Assembly (NCBI GenBank): GCA_014529385.2
Contig: CM043958.1
Coordinates: forward strand, 127,118,817-127,182,816
Origin: Adiantum capillus-veneris
Lineage: Eukaryota > Streptophyta > Polypodiopsida > Polypodiales > Pteridaceae
Direction: 5' to 3'
Length of the DNA stretch: 64,000 bases
Shown here: in pieces, positions 1-10,253 of the stretch
Layout: every line of letters starts with the position of its first letter
How positions within the stretch are numbered: the first letter of the stretch is position 1
Program-made: the position numbers and the translations under genes
Notes under the pieces: generated by a model
Told to the model about the DNA's origin: nothing
Database searches by the model: none
What the model saw: the letters and a program-made list of their open reading frames with translations, nothing else

Positions 1-856
1 CATTTTTGATTCGTTGAAAATCACGTGTGAGCTACGAATGACTTTGTTGGATTCTGGGTGCCAGAGACAATAGCCCATCTCACCATTTGCACCATAGCCG
101 ATAAAAATACATTTGTGTGAACTGGGATCTAACTTATGACAAAGTTCTTTGGGCACATGTATATATGCCTCACATCCAAATACACGTAAATGCTCATAGC
201 TTGGCGTTTTTCCAATCCATAATTCCTTTGGAATTTTGAAATTCAAAGGAGAACTAGGTGACCTGTTGATGATGTGCACTGCTGTCAGAACAACTTCCCC
301 CCAAAACTCTGGAGTAAGCTTCACCATAGACATCATAGAGATAAGTCGCTCTTGAATTGTGCGATTCATTCTTTCCAGTATCCCATTTGTGCAGATGTGT
401 ATGGAGAAGTAAACTACCGACGAATGCCTTTTCAATTGCAAAAATCCTTGAACTCTGTGGAGACGTATTCTCCACCATTGCCCGTGAGAAAAGCTTTGAG
501 ATTTTTTCCTGATTGGTTCTCAACCATGGAGAGGAATTTTTGGAATGTAGAGAAGACCTCTTCCTTACGCTTAAGGAGATACACCCACACCTTTCTGGTA
601 GAATCATTTATGAAGGTGAGAAAGTAGTTTGCCCCCCCCTAGAGTTTTGTGTGGCATTGGACCACACAAATCACTTTGCACTAAGTCTAGGGGTTCGCCT
701 AGTTTCTCGTTCAATGGCGAAGATGTCAACCTAATTTGTTTGCCGTAGTAGACAATGCTCACAAAATGGAAAGTCCGTGTAATCTAACACATGTAAGTAG
801 CCAAAATGTTGAAGTGTTTTCATTCCCTTTTGGCTAATATGCTCTAGCCGGCTATG
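1..856 (-). pseudogene. pol: G pol fragment: pre-integrase and integrase core
   Basis: Reading the minus strand from about 856 leftwards gives a GAG-pre-integrase type segment (HSRLEHISQKGM, then an F-C-E-H-C-L zinc-type pair) followed by integrase-core text (FINDSTRKVWVYLLKRKEEVF, then TGNGGEY in place of the usual second catalytic Asp motif SDNGGEF). Stops near 735 and 415 and at least one frame change break it. Integrase would insert the cDNA copy into chromosomal DNA. The apparent D-to-T change at TGNGGEY removes a catalytic acidic residue, if my alignment by eye is right. The start is open because it continues from the gag-protease fragment, and the left end is cut by the window. Confidence 0.7.
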
Positions 857-2300
857 CTACAACTCAGTAGACGGTAGCTCGGCAACATAGACAGAGTGTT
901 CATCGACACTCGAAACAAACAAAGAGTACAAGGTTTCGATTTTATGACCTTTCATCATGACAAGGTTGTTTTTGTGCATCAACCAAGAACGATTACCAAA
1001 AACTGTAGTGTAGCCAAGATCATCCAATTGCCCTATAGAAAACAAGCTCTTTGTAAGCTTGGGCACATGTCTAACATTCTGCAACACAAAAGTAGTGCCA
1101 TTATGCATCTGAAGTTTTACATCACCAATGCCAATAATCTCAAGCTCGTAGGAATCACCAAGCTTGACTATGCCATGCATGGATGCATAAGAGGAAAGCC
1201 ACTCTCTATGCGTTGTGACATGAAAACTTGCACAAGAATCAAGAATCCAATTCTGTGCATAACCCTCATCCTGTGCAACCGAAGCATCTCGATTGAGATT
1301 TGAAGTGAAAATGAGAACATCTGAGGGATTTGTTGTTACCTCTGCATGAATCTCTATTGGCATAATGATCATCACTAAAGAAGGAGCATCCTCTACTGCA
1401 GTGGTAGGTATGGGAGACTCAACGACATTGAGCTCCTCAATCTTTACCGTACTTTTGCCTTTTTCAAAATTATATTTTTTCATGTTTTTCTGATCTCTTA
1501 GGAAACTACGATAATCCTTTTTGTAATGGCCCTTCTTACGGCAATAGTAACACGACATTTCTGGCACTGCGGTCTCTACTTGAGTTCTTGTGTCTACTAG
1601 GACTACGAGGATTTCTCTCTCTACTTTTACTTTTGTATTTGTTCCTTTCATGGCCTCTTGCCTTTGTTGAACTGCCAGCCATATATGCATCTCCATGACT
1701 AGCACTGTCGAGAGATTTACATTGAATCTCTTCGGTGAGCAATGCATCTATGACAGCATTGAACACTAACTTGCCATTCGGAGTCGAATTGCTAATGGCT
1801 GTGTAAAAGATATCCCATGAACTGGGTAGAGAGCATAGCAAGAATATATACTTGAGTTCATCGTGAAAATCCTTAAAGCCCTAAGATGTGAAGTGACTGA
1901 ACAAGGAGTCGAACTCATTTAAGTGACCAAAAACTATGGTACCTTCATTCATGTTGAGCTTCATAAGCTTTTTCATGAGAAAAACTTTGCAAGATGCACT
2001 TTTGCTCTCCCATGTTGAACATAAGCTATCCCAAAGTTCCTTGGTTGTTGTCTTCCCTATGATAGTGAAGAACAGTGACTCGGCTAGATATAGACGTATC
2101 GTAGCCATGGCTCTCACATCCAAAAGCTCCCACTGAGCTTGCGTATAGTCATCATCCTTTGCACGCTCTTTCAACGGTTCTGATAGGCCTTTGTTTGTCA
2201 AAACATCTTTCATGAACTCCTTCCACATGGTGAAGTTGTTGCCATCGAACTTGCAAATGAAATACTCCTCCTTTTCTGAAGAAGAAGACATGGTTGACAA
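857..2300 (-). pseudogene. gag: G gag and protease, degenerate
   Basis: The start is the Met at 2300 (MSTMSSSSEKEEYF). Residues 1-139 are a copia-type capsid domain (FDGNNFTMWKEFMKDVL, then TTKELWDSLCSTW). A TAG at about 1881 interrupts it, and the frame then continues through LLCSLPSSWDIFYTAI, the next conserved gag motif. A frameshift near 1590 moves to the frame with the zinc knuckle CYYCRKKGHYKKDY, whose last Cys is a Tyr. The protease follows as WILDSCASFHVT; the usual DSGA active-site triad reads DSCA. These changes predict a non-functional capsid and protease. The fragment ends in the pre-integrase segment at a TAG near 857. Confidence 0.85.
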
Positions 2301-3350
2301 GAGGGTTTGAGAGGTGCCAAACTATGGCAAGAAGCTGTAGAAATTTGGGCAGAGTCTCCTTTGTATGAGGAGTCAAAACTCAACTCAAAATACGCATAAA
2401 TGTGCCAACTATACTAACTAGGCATCTAGTGCACAAAACCACTGCCGTGTGACCGCCAACTTGGCGATAAAAGCACAAAAATCCGTCACATTTCCTATAG
2501 CGAGGGTATCGAAAATTGGGGAACTCCAGCTACTTGAATCACCGAAGGTGTCTCAACATTCGAGCACACCCCAGCTCACAGAAAACCTCACGCTATTGAC
2601 CCTCCAAAAGGCTACTACAGACACAAATGGACTAGCCACAGTCTCAGAAAGGGCTCTTCCGGTCTAAGTCTCAGAAACGGCCGGGAAAAATTGCCAAAAT
2701 AGCCAAAAATGGCTTCACACATAGTACAGTGGGCAGTGTCCGCAACTCAATGTACATGAGTAAACCGCGCTCAAACAGGCAGCAACAACCGCTGCATGCA
2801 GTAAAAAAGATCCCTGCGGGGATATATGCTCTCACAAGAGCTCAGTAGCACTTCGTGTGCTCACAACAAAATGCATCTATCAACGCATCTATCCGCAAAG
2901 AATCTGTTGTTGAAATGACTGCCAAATCGCCTGTGAAAGCGCTGTGTCTGGAAACCTAGAGAATCTATGTGTAAACCGGCTAAAACGCTGCCTGTAACCT
3001 ATAACCTACGTGTCGGTGTCTCTATGTGCCGATTTCTATAGCTGGGCAGAAATGTGCTAGTCGAACAGCCGCCAAAGGTGTAGCCAAAAACCATGCCAAA
3101 CAACGCGATCGGTGTGCTCGATGCTGATGTCTGGTGTTACTCTTCTAAGTTAGAGGTACCTCACCCGTGCATGTGGCAAGTACAGTTGTCGATCGCGGAA
3201 AAATGTCGTCCGCATGAAATCGATGTCGTGCCGGATGTGGAAAATCCACCGCAATGTGTAATGATGTCGAGCCGGTGCCAAAACGTGAGAGTCAATGTCG
3301 ATGTCGTCTTCCGCTGCCGGACGAAAGTGGCTAGCCGAGTAGCCGCAGAT

Positions 3351-3508
3351 CGGTGTCAAAAATTGAACTTAGGCCGGCGCCAGGGCTTACTCGCCCGCAC
3401 CTGCACCTGTCGGTGTGTGTGCAAGTGAGCGCATGGCAAAAAACGCTCAGTCTCTAATTCTTTCTCTCGCTTGCTCTCTATCTCAAACTCTCACTCTCTC
3501 TGTCTCTC

Positions 3509-3539
<31 letters not shown>

Positions 3540-3736
3540 GCTGGGAGGTGTTTCTTTTTCTCTGTTTGTTTCCAAACTCGGTGTCGAAAATTGAACTCGG
3601 GCCGGCGCCAGGGCTTACTCGCCCTTACCTGCACCCGTCGGTGTGCGTGCGCGTGAGTGCATGTCAAAGAACACTCGGTCTCTAATTATTTCTCTCGCTT
3701 GCTCTCTATCTCAAGCTCTCACTCTCTCTGTCTCTC

Positions 3737-3788
<52 letters not shown>

Positions 3789-3828
3789 CTGAGAGGTGTT
3801 TCTTTTTCTCTGTTTGTTTCCAAACTCG
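3351..3828. repeat. Tandem duplication with CA microsatellite
   Basis: Two imperfect copies lie head to tail, 3351-3578 and 3579-3828. Each starts at CGGTGTCRAAAATTGAACT, passes a GCCGGCGCCAGGGCTTACTC segment, a CT-rich stretch and a (CA)n tract, and ends at TTTGTTTCCAAACTCGG. The second copy has the longer CA tract (3742-3786 against about 3511-3538). Confidence 0.85.
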
Positions 3829-4098
3829 GGATGTTCGAGAGTGGGGTCGAGGGATCGGGGTTTAGAAGGTCGGTGTGTCGAGGGTCGATGGCTATCGATG
3901 GGGGGGGGGGGGGGAGGTGAACCCACCCTTGCACACACAGGGTGTGTGAAGGCAAATTTTTTAAAAATAATTGTATTGACTTTTATGCTCTATCAAAATC
4001 TGACGGGATGGAGGATAACGAGGACTGCTGGGGGAGCTGTGTGTGGATGCCCTTGCTCGACCTTGGCTGCATGCACTGTGTGCTGCTGGGATTGATAG

Positions 4099-4215
4099 TG
4101 TGTGTGTGTGTGTGTGGACCACCACACATGCTGCTTGCTCTCGGCTACTCACGTCACTCAGGCCCAGTACCACAGCGGCAGTTCTTAGTGCTATTGAGCT
4201 GCTTATACACACACA

Positions 4216-4248
<33 letters not shown>
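4099..4248. repeat. TG microsatellites in the G leader
   Basis: (TG)n tracts lie at about 4099-4115 and 4216-4247, inside the leader of element G. They are simple sequence with no function visible. Confidence 0.8.
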
Positions 4249-4250
<2 letters not shown>

Positions 4251-4369
4251 GACCCTTATCACAATGCTATTGCTTGCTCTACAATCAAGATCTACCCGCT
4301 TGCTCAATTGCTTATGAGCTCTCAAATTTACCAAAGCACCAAGGCCAGAGCTCGGGATCCTGCGCCTGA

Positions 4370-4381
4370 GCTCTGATACCA
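4370..4381 (-). promoter_or_regulatory. G primer binding site (initiator tRNA-Met type)
   Basis: The minus strand reads TGGTATCAGAGC two bases inside the LTR, the standard complement of the plant initiator tRNA-Met 3' end used by copia elements. Confidence 0.9.
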
Positions 4382-4383
4382 AT

Positions 4384-4583
4384 TGATGGGAACGAAGTGT
4401 GCGTGTATGGAAGCATGCAAGAGAGGAAAGGAGAAAGGGGAAGGGGATGAAGCACAACACAGTGGGTTAGTGGAGAGGAAAGTGAGAGAGTAAGTCAACT
4501 CTCTCACTTTCTCTCCCTATATTGATTAGGGGAAAAAGTAAATAAGGGTGGTTTCCCACGACCACCTAGCCTACACCCCAACA
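4384..4583 (-). repeat. G 5' LTR (200 bp)
   Basis: The plus strand reads TGATGGG at the left and CCCCAACA at the right, so the minus-strand LTR is TGTTGGGG...CCCATCA. It adjoins the primer site on its left. The partner LTR is outside the window, so the ends rest on the TG/CA rule and the primer-site spacing. Confidence 0.8.
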
Positions 4584-4953
4584 CTTCCTAGCACTGTATG
4601 GATAGTCCACTTCGTGTGATTCCTATCACACAATGAAAAGGAGAAATCAACCATTGTGTTCAATTCCTCTGCACCTCTAGTTGCCAGAAAAAGAACGTGA
4701 ACTCTAGAGCAAGTTGCCTCGAGGTCAAAAGATGGGTCGCCAAGAAAGCATGTAAAGTCGTAGTCAAAGAAATACCATCGTAGGGCGAATGTCAAAGTTG
4801 GTCAGCCCAAAAAGGACTCACGCAAAAAAGGAAAAGCCTACACCAAAAGTGGCATCCTCAAGTAGGGCTCTGCCTCTCAAGCCAGTCGGCTCATGACAAA
4901 AGCACAGCCATAAATGTTCAAGCTATTGAGGAGTGTCCTGCCAGGTGGTGGGG
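4584..4953. other. Unassigned spacer between G and E
   Basis: About 370 bp lie between the G LTR and the start of the E LTR. I find no reading frame, repeat or motif that I can assign. Confidence 0.5.
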
Positions 4954-5990
4954 TGTTGCAGTTTTTTTTGGCTAGAAACTTAGGGTTTTGACCTGGGAAG
5001 AGAGTGTCTGTACAAGAGATTGAGTGTGATATTGAGCACTTCAATGAGTTTTCAACATCATTTTATTATGAATTATCACGATGATACTCTTCACTTGATC
5101 GCCATGAGGATTGTTTAGCAGGAAAAGAAAGATAGAGAGATTGCTAGTGACAGACTTGGAGACAAGAGATGTCGACGCTATAAGAGGACCATCTGAGGTG
5201 AATAAATAAATGAACGCCCAAGCAAGGCCATGCAAGTCAAAGCCGAAGAGTGCCTTCACTATAATATTGATCGAAGAGAGGGAATCCCTCTATAGGGTTG
5301 CTGAGCCTTTACAGTGTGAACGAAGTCCATGGGGGGATTTTTTTCTAAATATGTTTATGTATATTAAAAAATGATTTTGTATGGCCATTAAAAAAACTTA
5401 TAAGAGCTTTCACCTTTGGCAGCAAGGTGGAACGTCATAGCGAGGGGATGCATGCATGAGGGGGGATATTTGACGCTACCGAGGGTGAGAAACGAGGAAA
5501 AATTGAGAGATGAGAGAGACCCCACCCAAGGGGCACGCAAGAGGTGGCCGCGCAGAACCAAACAAGAGAGGTGTGCATGAGGGAAACCGCCATTTGCAGG
5601 CCATCCAAGACAGAGCGGGTGAGGGAGGAAGGGAGGTAGAGCCAACGGGAGTTGCAGAAGAGTGGAGAGAATCGTAGCCTGAGGGGCTACTGAAATGAAA
5701 TCGATAGAGGGAGAGCTACTATGTGTAGCGCCAAGTTGAGAGAGAGCTAGTGGTTGCCAAAGGGGGGGGTGTCATGTAGTGTTGCCATGTAGAGAGAGTG
5801 TTCTTTTTTTCATGCTATAAATGCCGAGAGTGAGTGTGTATCATGGGAGGCGCTGAGAGGCAGCAGGCCAAGAGGAGGGCGGCCGTTTGCAAAGGAGATT
5901 GAGTTGTTGGTTGTGAGGCCAAGCAAGAGGACGCTAGGAAGATGAGGAGAGGTTTCCGCGAGCAGGCCTCAAGTAAGAGAGGTCGAGCAG

Positions 5991-6088
<98 letters not shown>

Positions 6089-6181
6089 TTGTGGGCTACC
6101 AAAAATGGGAGAGAGAAATAGAGATTTTGTCTATAGTGATTAAGAGAGAGGGGGGACCTCGCTACGTGCCTCGCTGCAAAG

Positions 6182-6233
<52 letters not shown>

Positions 6234-6836
6234 TATTCTCTTTGCACTTAAGAGGGAGAAAGGGAGATGTAGAGAGAGGTCTTTTCATTGGCCATAATTG
6301 ATAGAGAGAGATGCGACTTTGTTGTGTGTGTGAGAGAGAGCGAGTATTGGGTGCTATCAAACAAGAACAAACAACACTACCCTATAGGGTATAAGCCAAA
6401 TTGAAGCGATGCCCTATGGGTGTAAGCCAATTGCTTAGGTTATTGATGCCATTCAAATTCTCAAAGCTTTGAAGATACGAAGATGCCTTGACAAAAAGGT
6501 TTTAAAGCCCTTTAAAGATAAGTTTTGTTAAGCTTGCTGTAAAATTAATATTTTCAATATTCAAATTGCACAATAATTTCACACAGTGTCTCGTGCTCTT
6601 CTCGTCTTTCTCTCTCTTTTGAAATAAGACGTACATTCCTCTCTCTGTGTTCTTGATGAATGGTGAAGTGATCATCTTTGTGGATAGTCATTAGTGAGAT
6701 CTAACACTGAGACTACATTGCACATTCCTGGGCAGTTGATTTTAGTAGCACGTCTCCAACCATAGTTCCTTATTGGTGGGCTTGGCTTGGGGGTTTGAGT
6801 GTTATTCTTGCTTGGTTTTTCTTGTCTGGGTCTAGG
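4954..6836 (+). repeat. E 5' LTR, GA-rich
   Basis: It is homologous throughout to 35026-35347 joined to 57820-59837. It begins TGTTGCAGTTTTTTTTGGC and similarity ends at the TCTTGTCTGGGTCT segment. It contains long GA microsatellites at 5993-6086 and 6184-6229. It also keeps the empty site (TATTG at 5265-5269) at which element A inserted in the other LTR. The exact 3' boundary could lie about 120 bp earlier, at GAGACTACA. Confidence 0.7.
5993..6229. repeat. GA microsatellites in the E 5' LTR
   Basis: (GA)n runs at about 5993-6031, 6050-6086 and 6184-6229, with a short GATA run between the first two. They create spurious Leu-Ser and Glu-Arg reading frames on both strands. Confidence 0.95.
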
Positions 6837-6915
6837 ATGAATTTTTAGCCCATTTGAGCGTTGAAGTGGATGAAACGAGGGCATTTCCCTTGAGGATATT
6901 TCTTGGAGCAAAGTG

Positions 6916-7257
6916 ATGAGAGAGAGTGCGACTCTTGACGAGTGCATTTGTGATGTCTTTTTAGCCAATCTAGTTGATGATGCCACTTGTACCCAATGTC
7001 TTCTTGAGGAGGAGAATGCAGACCTACCTTCTGTTCTTTCCCACCCTCCCACCCTTGTTTAGGAGGTACAGTCTGGAGTGGGGTTTATCGCTTCTTTTGA
7101 CTGTATTGATGATGAGATGCACCCTTTAGAAAGGGTGGTGTTTGTACCAGGAGATAAGCCATTAGTCGCAATCAATCTTTTTGAAGGTGATGTTCTTATT
7201 GAGGATGTTCTTGATGCTTCTAGTTTTAATTTTCTTGATGTTTCTAATGATGGTATG
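6916..7257 (+). pseudogene. gag: E gag, N-terminal part
   Basis: The start is the ATG at 6916 (MRESATLDECICDVFLANLV). One TAG near 7060 interrupts it, and the same frame continues as EVQSGVGFIASFDCIDDEM up to SNDGM, where element D is inserted. Removing D and one copy of its target duplication joins this frame exactly to VTIEHVLKKE at 26672. I recognise no domain in this N-terminal half. It is called gag only because the downstream half carries a capsid-like domain. Confidence 0.65.
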
Positions 7258-8166
7258 TGTTAGCAGCAAGCTAATGCGGACACCATTTTTCGGAGTTCTC
7301 CTTGTAAAACAATTATTATTTTGATGAATCGGGAATATTGTAACTCCTATTTTCTTGGTAAACTTTGTAATTAATGAGTCGGGGCTACAAGCTTCCAGAT
7401 TGTATCAACCAGTCAATTCCCAGCTTTGGTAGAACTCCAGATTATTACTTTTGACCACTCAAAAACCTTGGCTAAGGTATAAAAGCCAATGTTTGTAAGT
7501 TTTTGGATAAGAAATACACAGTGTGAGCTAACAGCACTCCCTTCTCTCCTTCTCGCGCTTCCTAATCCCTCCCCGGTTATCACGTTGCGAATGCGTTTGC
7601 TGCATTGCAACCGCAGGTAAGAGCTCCACACATTGACGTAAGCCATTCACAGTATTTCGTAGCTTTTGGCGTCGCCGACCCGTGGCCTAAATTCATCATA
7701 ACTAGGAATTTACACTTTTAAATCAAAAACTAAGCATAGGCTGGGTATTGGGGCATCATTGCTAAGCATTTAAATGCATTCTGGGTCGAAAACGACTAGG
7801 TCAAAAATCCACTGCTGTTAATAATCGTGAATTTGGAACTTGAGCGAAAGTGGGGTTTGAGGCTATAGGCATGTATGCTTAGGTTTTATAAACTTGTCTT
7901 AGAAGTTGCGTTACGTTTGGATGTCATTTGATGATGTAACGGATGTGATTTGCTTGCCGATGAGCGATTGGCTTTTGGTGATTTCAGTCACTTGAGTGTA
8001 GCTAGAGTTAGATGCAAGTTGTTAGTTGTTTTCCGAGAGATCGACAACCTCTTGTAGCCTCTATGCACTAGTCGAGTCAGCTTCGTCCCATGGTTTGACA
8101 AATTAATTGTGATTCTCGCTAATACTGCAATAAGATAGGATGGTGAGGTTAGACATGCGTCCCACA
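7258..8166 (+). repeat. D 5' LTR (909 bp)
   Basis: It starts TGTTAGCAGCAAGCTAA and ends GCGTCCCACA, matching 25748-26666 with many scattered substitutions. It contains a half-preserved copy of the D palindrome (AATAATCGTGA near 7820-7830). Confidence 0.95.
7478..7485 (+). promoter_or_regulatory. D LTR TATA box
   Basis: TATAAAAG stands in the context GGCTAAGGTATAAAAGCCAA. The B LTR has GGCTGAGGTATATAAGCCAA, so the core promoter is conserved between the sister elements. Confidence 0.65.
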
Positions 8167-8168
8167 TT

Positions 8169-8186
8169 TGGTGCCACTGTCAGGAA
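8169..8186 (+). promoter_or_regulatory. D primer binding site
   Basis: TGGTGCCACTGTCAGGAA lies two bases after the LTR. It differs from the B site (TGGCGCCGCTGTCGGGGA) mainly by C-to-T and G-to-A changes at CG dinucleotides, as expected of an older, methylated copy. Confidence 0.8.
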
Positions 8187-8854
8187 CCAAAGAGACCTAA
8201 ACTAGGAAAAAACACGAGTGTCTTGTGTAATTGTCCTTTAACTTCCTCTAGGTTCACCTAGAGTAAAACTCTCTCTTTTAGAAACCGCATATCTTAAGAG
8301 TGTCGTCTTTTGCTGTGTAGAGATAGCTTGGAAGTAATCGTACTTGCTGAGTATCTTTAGGACTGTAGATTTAGATTAGAATTTGGAGGATGATTGATAG
8401 ATGAGACAAGTCTTAAGATCAAGACTCTGATAAACAGAAAAAACACAAGAAAACGAGTGTTTATGGACACTTTCCACAACCCCATTGCATGAGAAACTAA
8501 GAGTAGGGTAAGTAGGATCCGAGGTGGATTTCATAACATTGCTCTCTCTGAAAGAATCAAGTGTGAGTTGTTATGTAAAGTTGCAGAATTTCAGGTCTAC
8601 GGTTAGAAATAGCTTGAAAAGACTCGAATTCACTCAATCCGACTGGAGAGTAAGCCTAAGAGTTGTCCGAACCAGCGGGTAAGCTCAAAGACACTTTGAG
8701 CTAAAAATTTCAAGAAGTTGACCAAAACTCAGATTATTTACTTTTCCTTGATATTTTAGGCCAAATTAAGTTTTGACTTGATTTATAGGCTTAAAAAACA
8801 TCATAAAAAGACTGTCTTTGAGAAAATTGCACAAAAGTGCTCATTTCAAGCCTC

Positions 8855-8880
8855 AAGTTAATAATCGCGATTATTAACTT
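8855..8880. repeat. D palindrome 1 (26 bp, perfect)
   Basis: The half-site AAGTTAATAATCG is followed directly by its reverse complement, with no spacer. The centre is TCGCGA. Confidence 0.95.
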
Positions 8881-9142
8881 TTTGCTCTAAATTGGCCAAG
8901 ATTCATACCATTGACTCATTGCATGTGTACAAACAACTTTTGTAAAGGCCCAAGAGATTTGGATCACGAAACTGACAAAAAACTGGTAAAAACTAAAGTT
9001 TGTACTGACTTTTTGAATCTTGAGTGTGAATTGAGGAAAAATTTATCCAAACTTGTTGAAAACTGATCCATAGGCTTATATTGATGTGATAAACACGTGT
9101 ATATGCTTAGTTGACCAAAAACTTATAAAATTTTGGCAAACG

Positions 9143-9162
9143 TAAATAATCGCGATTATTTA
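9143..9162. repeat. D palindrome 2 (20 bp, perfect)
   Basis: The half-site TAAATAATCG is followed by its reverse complement; the centre lies 285 bp from that of palindrome 1. Confidence 0.95.
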
Positions 9163-9434
9163 TATCTGCCCTGTTTTTGAATATTTTTGACCAAGTTGGC
9201 ATACCACTAGCTTTACCAGGTTGTAATAAGCCCACAAACCAAATTTGGTAAGATTTGAATCATTGGAGTGAGAATTGTGACTAAAATTGCAAAGTTAGTA
9301 TGCGGACAGATAATTGATGACCATTTGACCAAAAATTGTCCAAACTTGATGAAAATTGGCTAGTGACCTTAACATAAGGTGCTTAATAGATCTGTGTCAA
9401 TGTTAGGACAAAAATTTACAAAAATTTGTCAGGA

Positions 9435-9456
9435 GTAAATAATTGCGATTATTTAC
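9435..9456. repeat. D palindrome 3 (22 bp, one mismatch)
   Basis: The half-site GTAAATAATYG is followed by its near-perfect reverse complement; the central CGCG has become TGCG. The centre lies 293 bp from that of palindrome 2. Confidence 0.9.
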
Positions 9457-9595
9457 ATCTGCTTCAAAACTTGGTGAATTTGCAAACTTGAGTATACCAC
9501 AAGGCCAAGCTCATCAAGTAGACCCCACAAATCAATTTTGGTGAAATTTGGACCACAAAAGTGAGACTTAAGCCAGATTCTCAAAATCAGAGTCC

Positions 9596-10253
9596 TGCTA
9601 GAATAGCTACAAAACCATTCACGATGCGACGTGACATGAAACATAGCATCTGCGTCTAGCAACCACTGCAAAGGGAGTGCACTATCCACATGTATAGCAT
9701 CTCGTGCATAGCTCGAGGTAAAAGTGACATCCCCGTCACTAGTATACTCCGACACTACATTTGCCTCAACTGTCAAAGCAACTGAGTCCATGGCATCACT
9801 ACATACATCTCTGAGACTGCCATGTCTCCTACGATGTCGCATATGACAAAAACAGTGCCGTCTAACGTGTCCAGAATGACCACAATACCAACATGTCACC
9901 TGTCGGCGTGCTCGTGAATGTACATGTCTCACATGAGTCCGTGATGACTCAGATCTATCATACATATCATGTAATCTGCGCCAAAGTGCTCTCGAAGTAG
10001 TCTCATACATAACAAGAGCATATACAGATTCTGCAAGGTGCAAAGAGAGTGTAGATAGTGCCGTCTCCTCTAGCTCCTGCCACTGATCGTCAGACATGTT
10101 TGAAGGTCTACCTGCATCACCACTCAATGGTCGATGCAACCCTCGCTGTGTCAATGCATCAAGCATACACTCTCTCCATGCCGCAAAGTCTGACCCATCA
10201 AACACGTGCATCTGTGAGAGGTCACAATCTGATCGATCACCTGTCTCTGCCAT
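9596..10253 (-). pseudogene. gag: H gag and start of protease
   Basis: I place the start at the ATG at 10253 (MAETGDRSDCDLSQMHVFDG) because the capsid homology with element A begins there; an upstream Met at 10361 would add a leader-derived peptide. Capsid motifs are FDGSDFAAWRECMLDAL and LWRRLHDMYD. A CCHC zinc knuckle follows (CWYCGHSGHVRRHC) and is intact. The protease begins QWLLDADAMFHVTSHREW, so the DSGA triad is replaced by DADA. Copia homology stops after CSYSS at about 9596, and the frame runs on into D leader sequence to 9453 as a chance fusion. Confidence 0.85.

Larger units (their letters stand above)
2301..4369 (-). other. G untranslated leader
   Basis: This is the 2-kb stretch between the primer site and the gag start on the minus strand. 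I see no coding sequence. It holds a tandem duplication at 3351-3828 and several CA/TG microsatellites. Elements H and A have similarly placed leaders of 1.1-1.4 kb, so a long leader seems normal for these copia families. Confidence 0.6.
1..4583 (-). mobile_element. Element G: Ty1/copia LTR retrotransposon, 3' end outside window
   Basis: On the minus strand the order from right to left is LTR (4384-4583), initiator-tRNA-type primer site (4370-4381), a 2-kb untranslated leader, gag, protease, pre-integrase and integrase. Reverse transcriptase, RNase H and the second LTR would lie left of position 1. The gag-protease-integrase order is that of Ty1/copia. Every coding block carries in-frame stops or frameshifts, so this copy is dead. 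It resembles elements H and A in layout, with a short LTR of about 190-200 bp and a leader longer than 1 kb, but its proteins are clearly a different family. Confidence 0.85.
8187..9595 (+). other. D leader with roughly 285-bp diverged repeats
   Basis: This is non-coding. From about 8850 it consists of diverged head-to-tail units, each with a central TAATCGCGATTA palindrome and shared phrases such as CCAAACTTGWTGAAAA and CACAAAYCAAWTTTGG. The right end at about 9596 is where truncated copia H begins. Confidence 0.75.

Noticed and set aside
857-1303. Plus-strand frames across G gag-protease and similar antisense frames over F and B pol
   Set aside because: They are shadows of retrotransposon genes on the opposite strand and show no domain of their own.
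5815-6360. Long Leu/Ser-repeat and Glu/Arg-repeat reading frames in the GA tracts (also 58354-58779 and 58870-59342)
   Set aside because: They are simple translations of (GA)n microsatellites inside the E LTRs and have no coding character outside the repeat.
6672-7052. Minus-strand frame opposite E gag
   Set aside because: It is antisense to the better-supported plus-strand gag frame, which rejoins across the D insertion.
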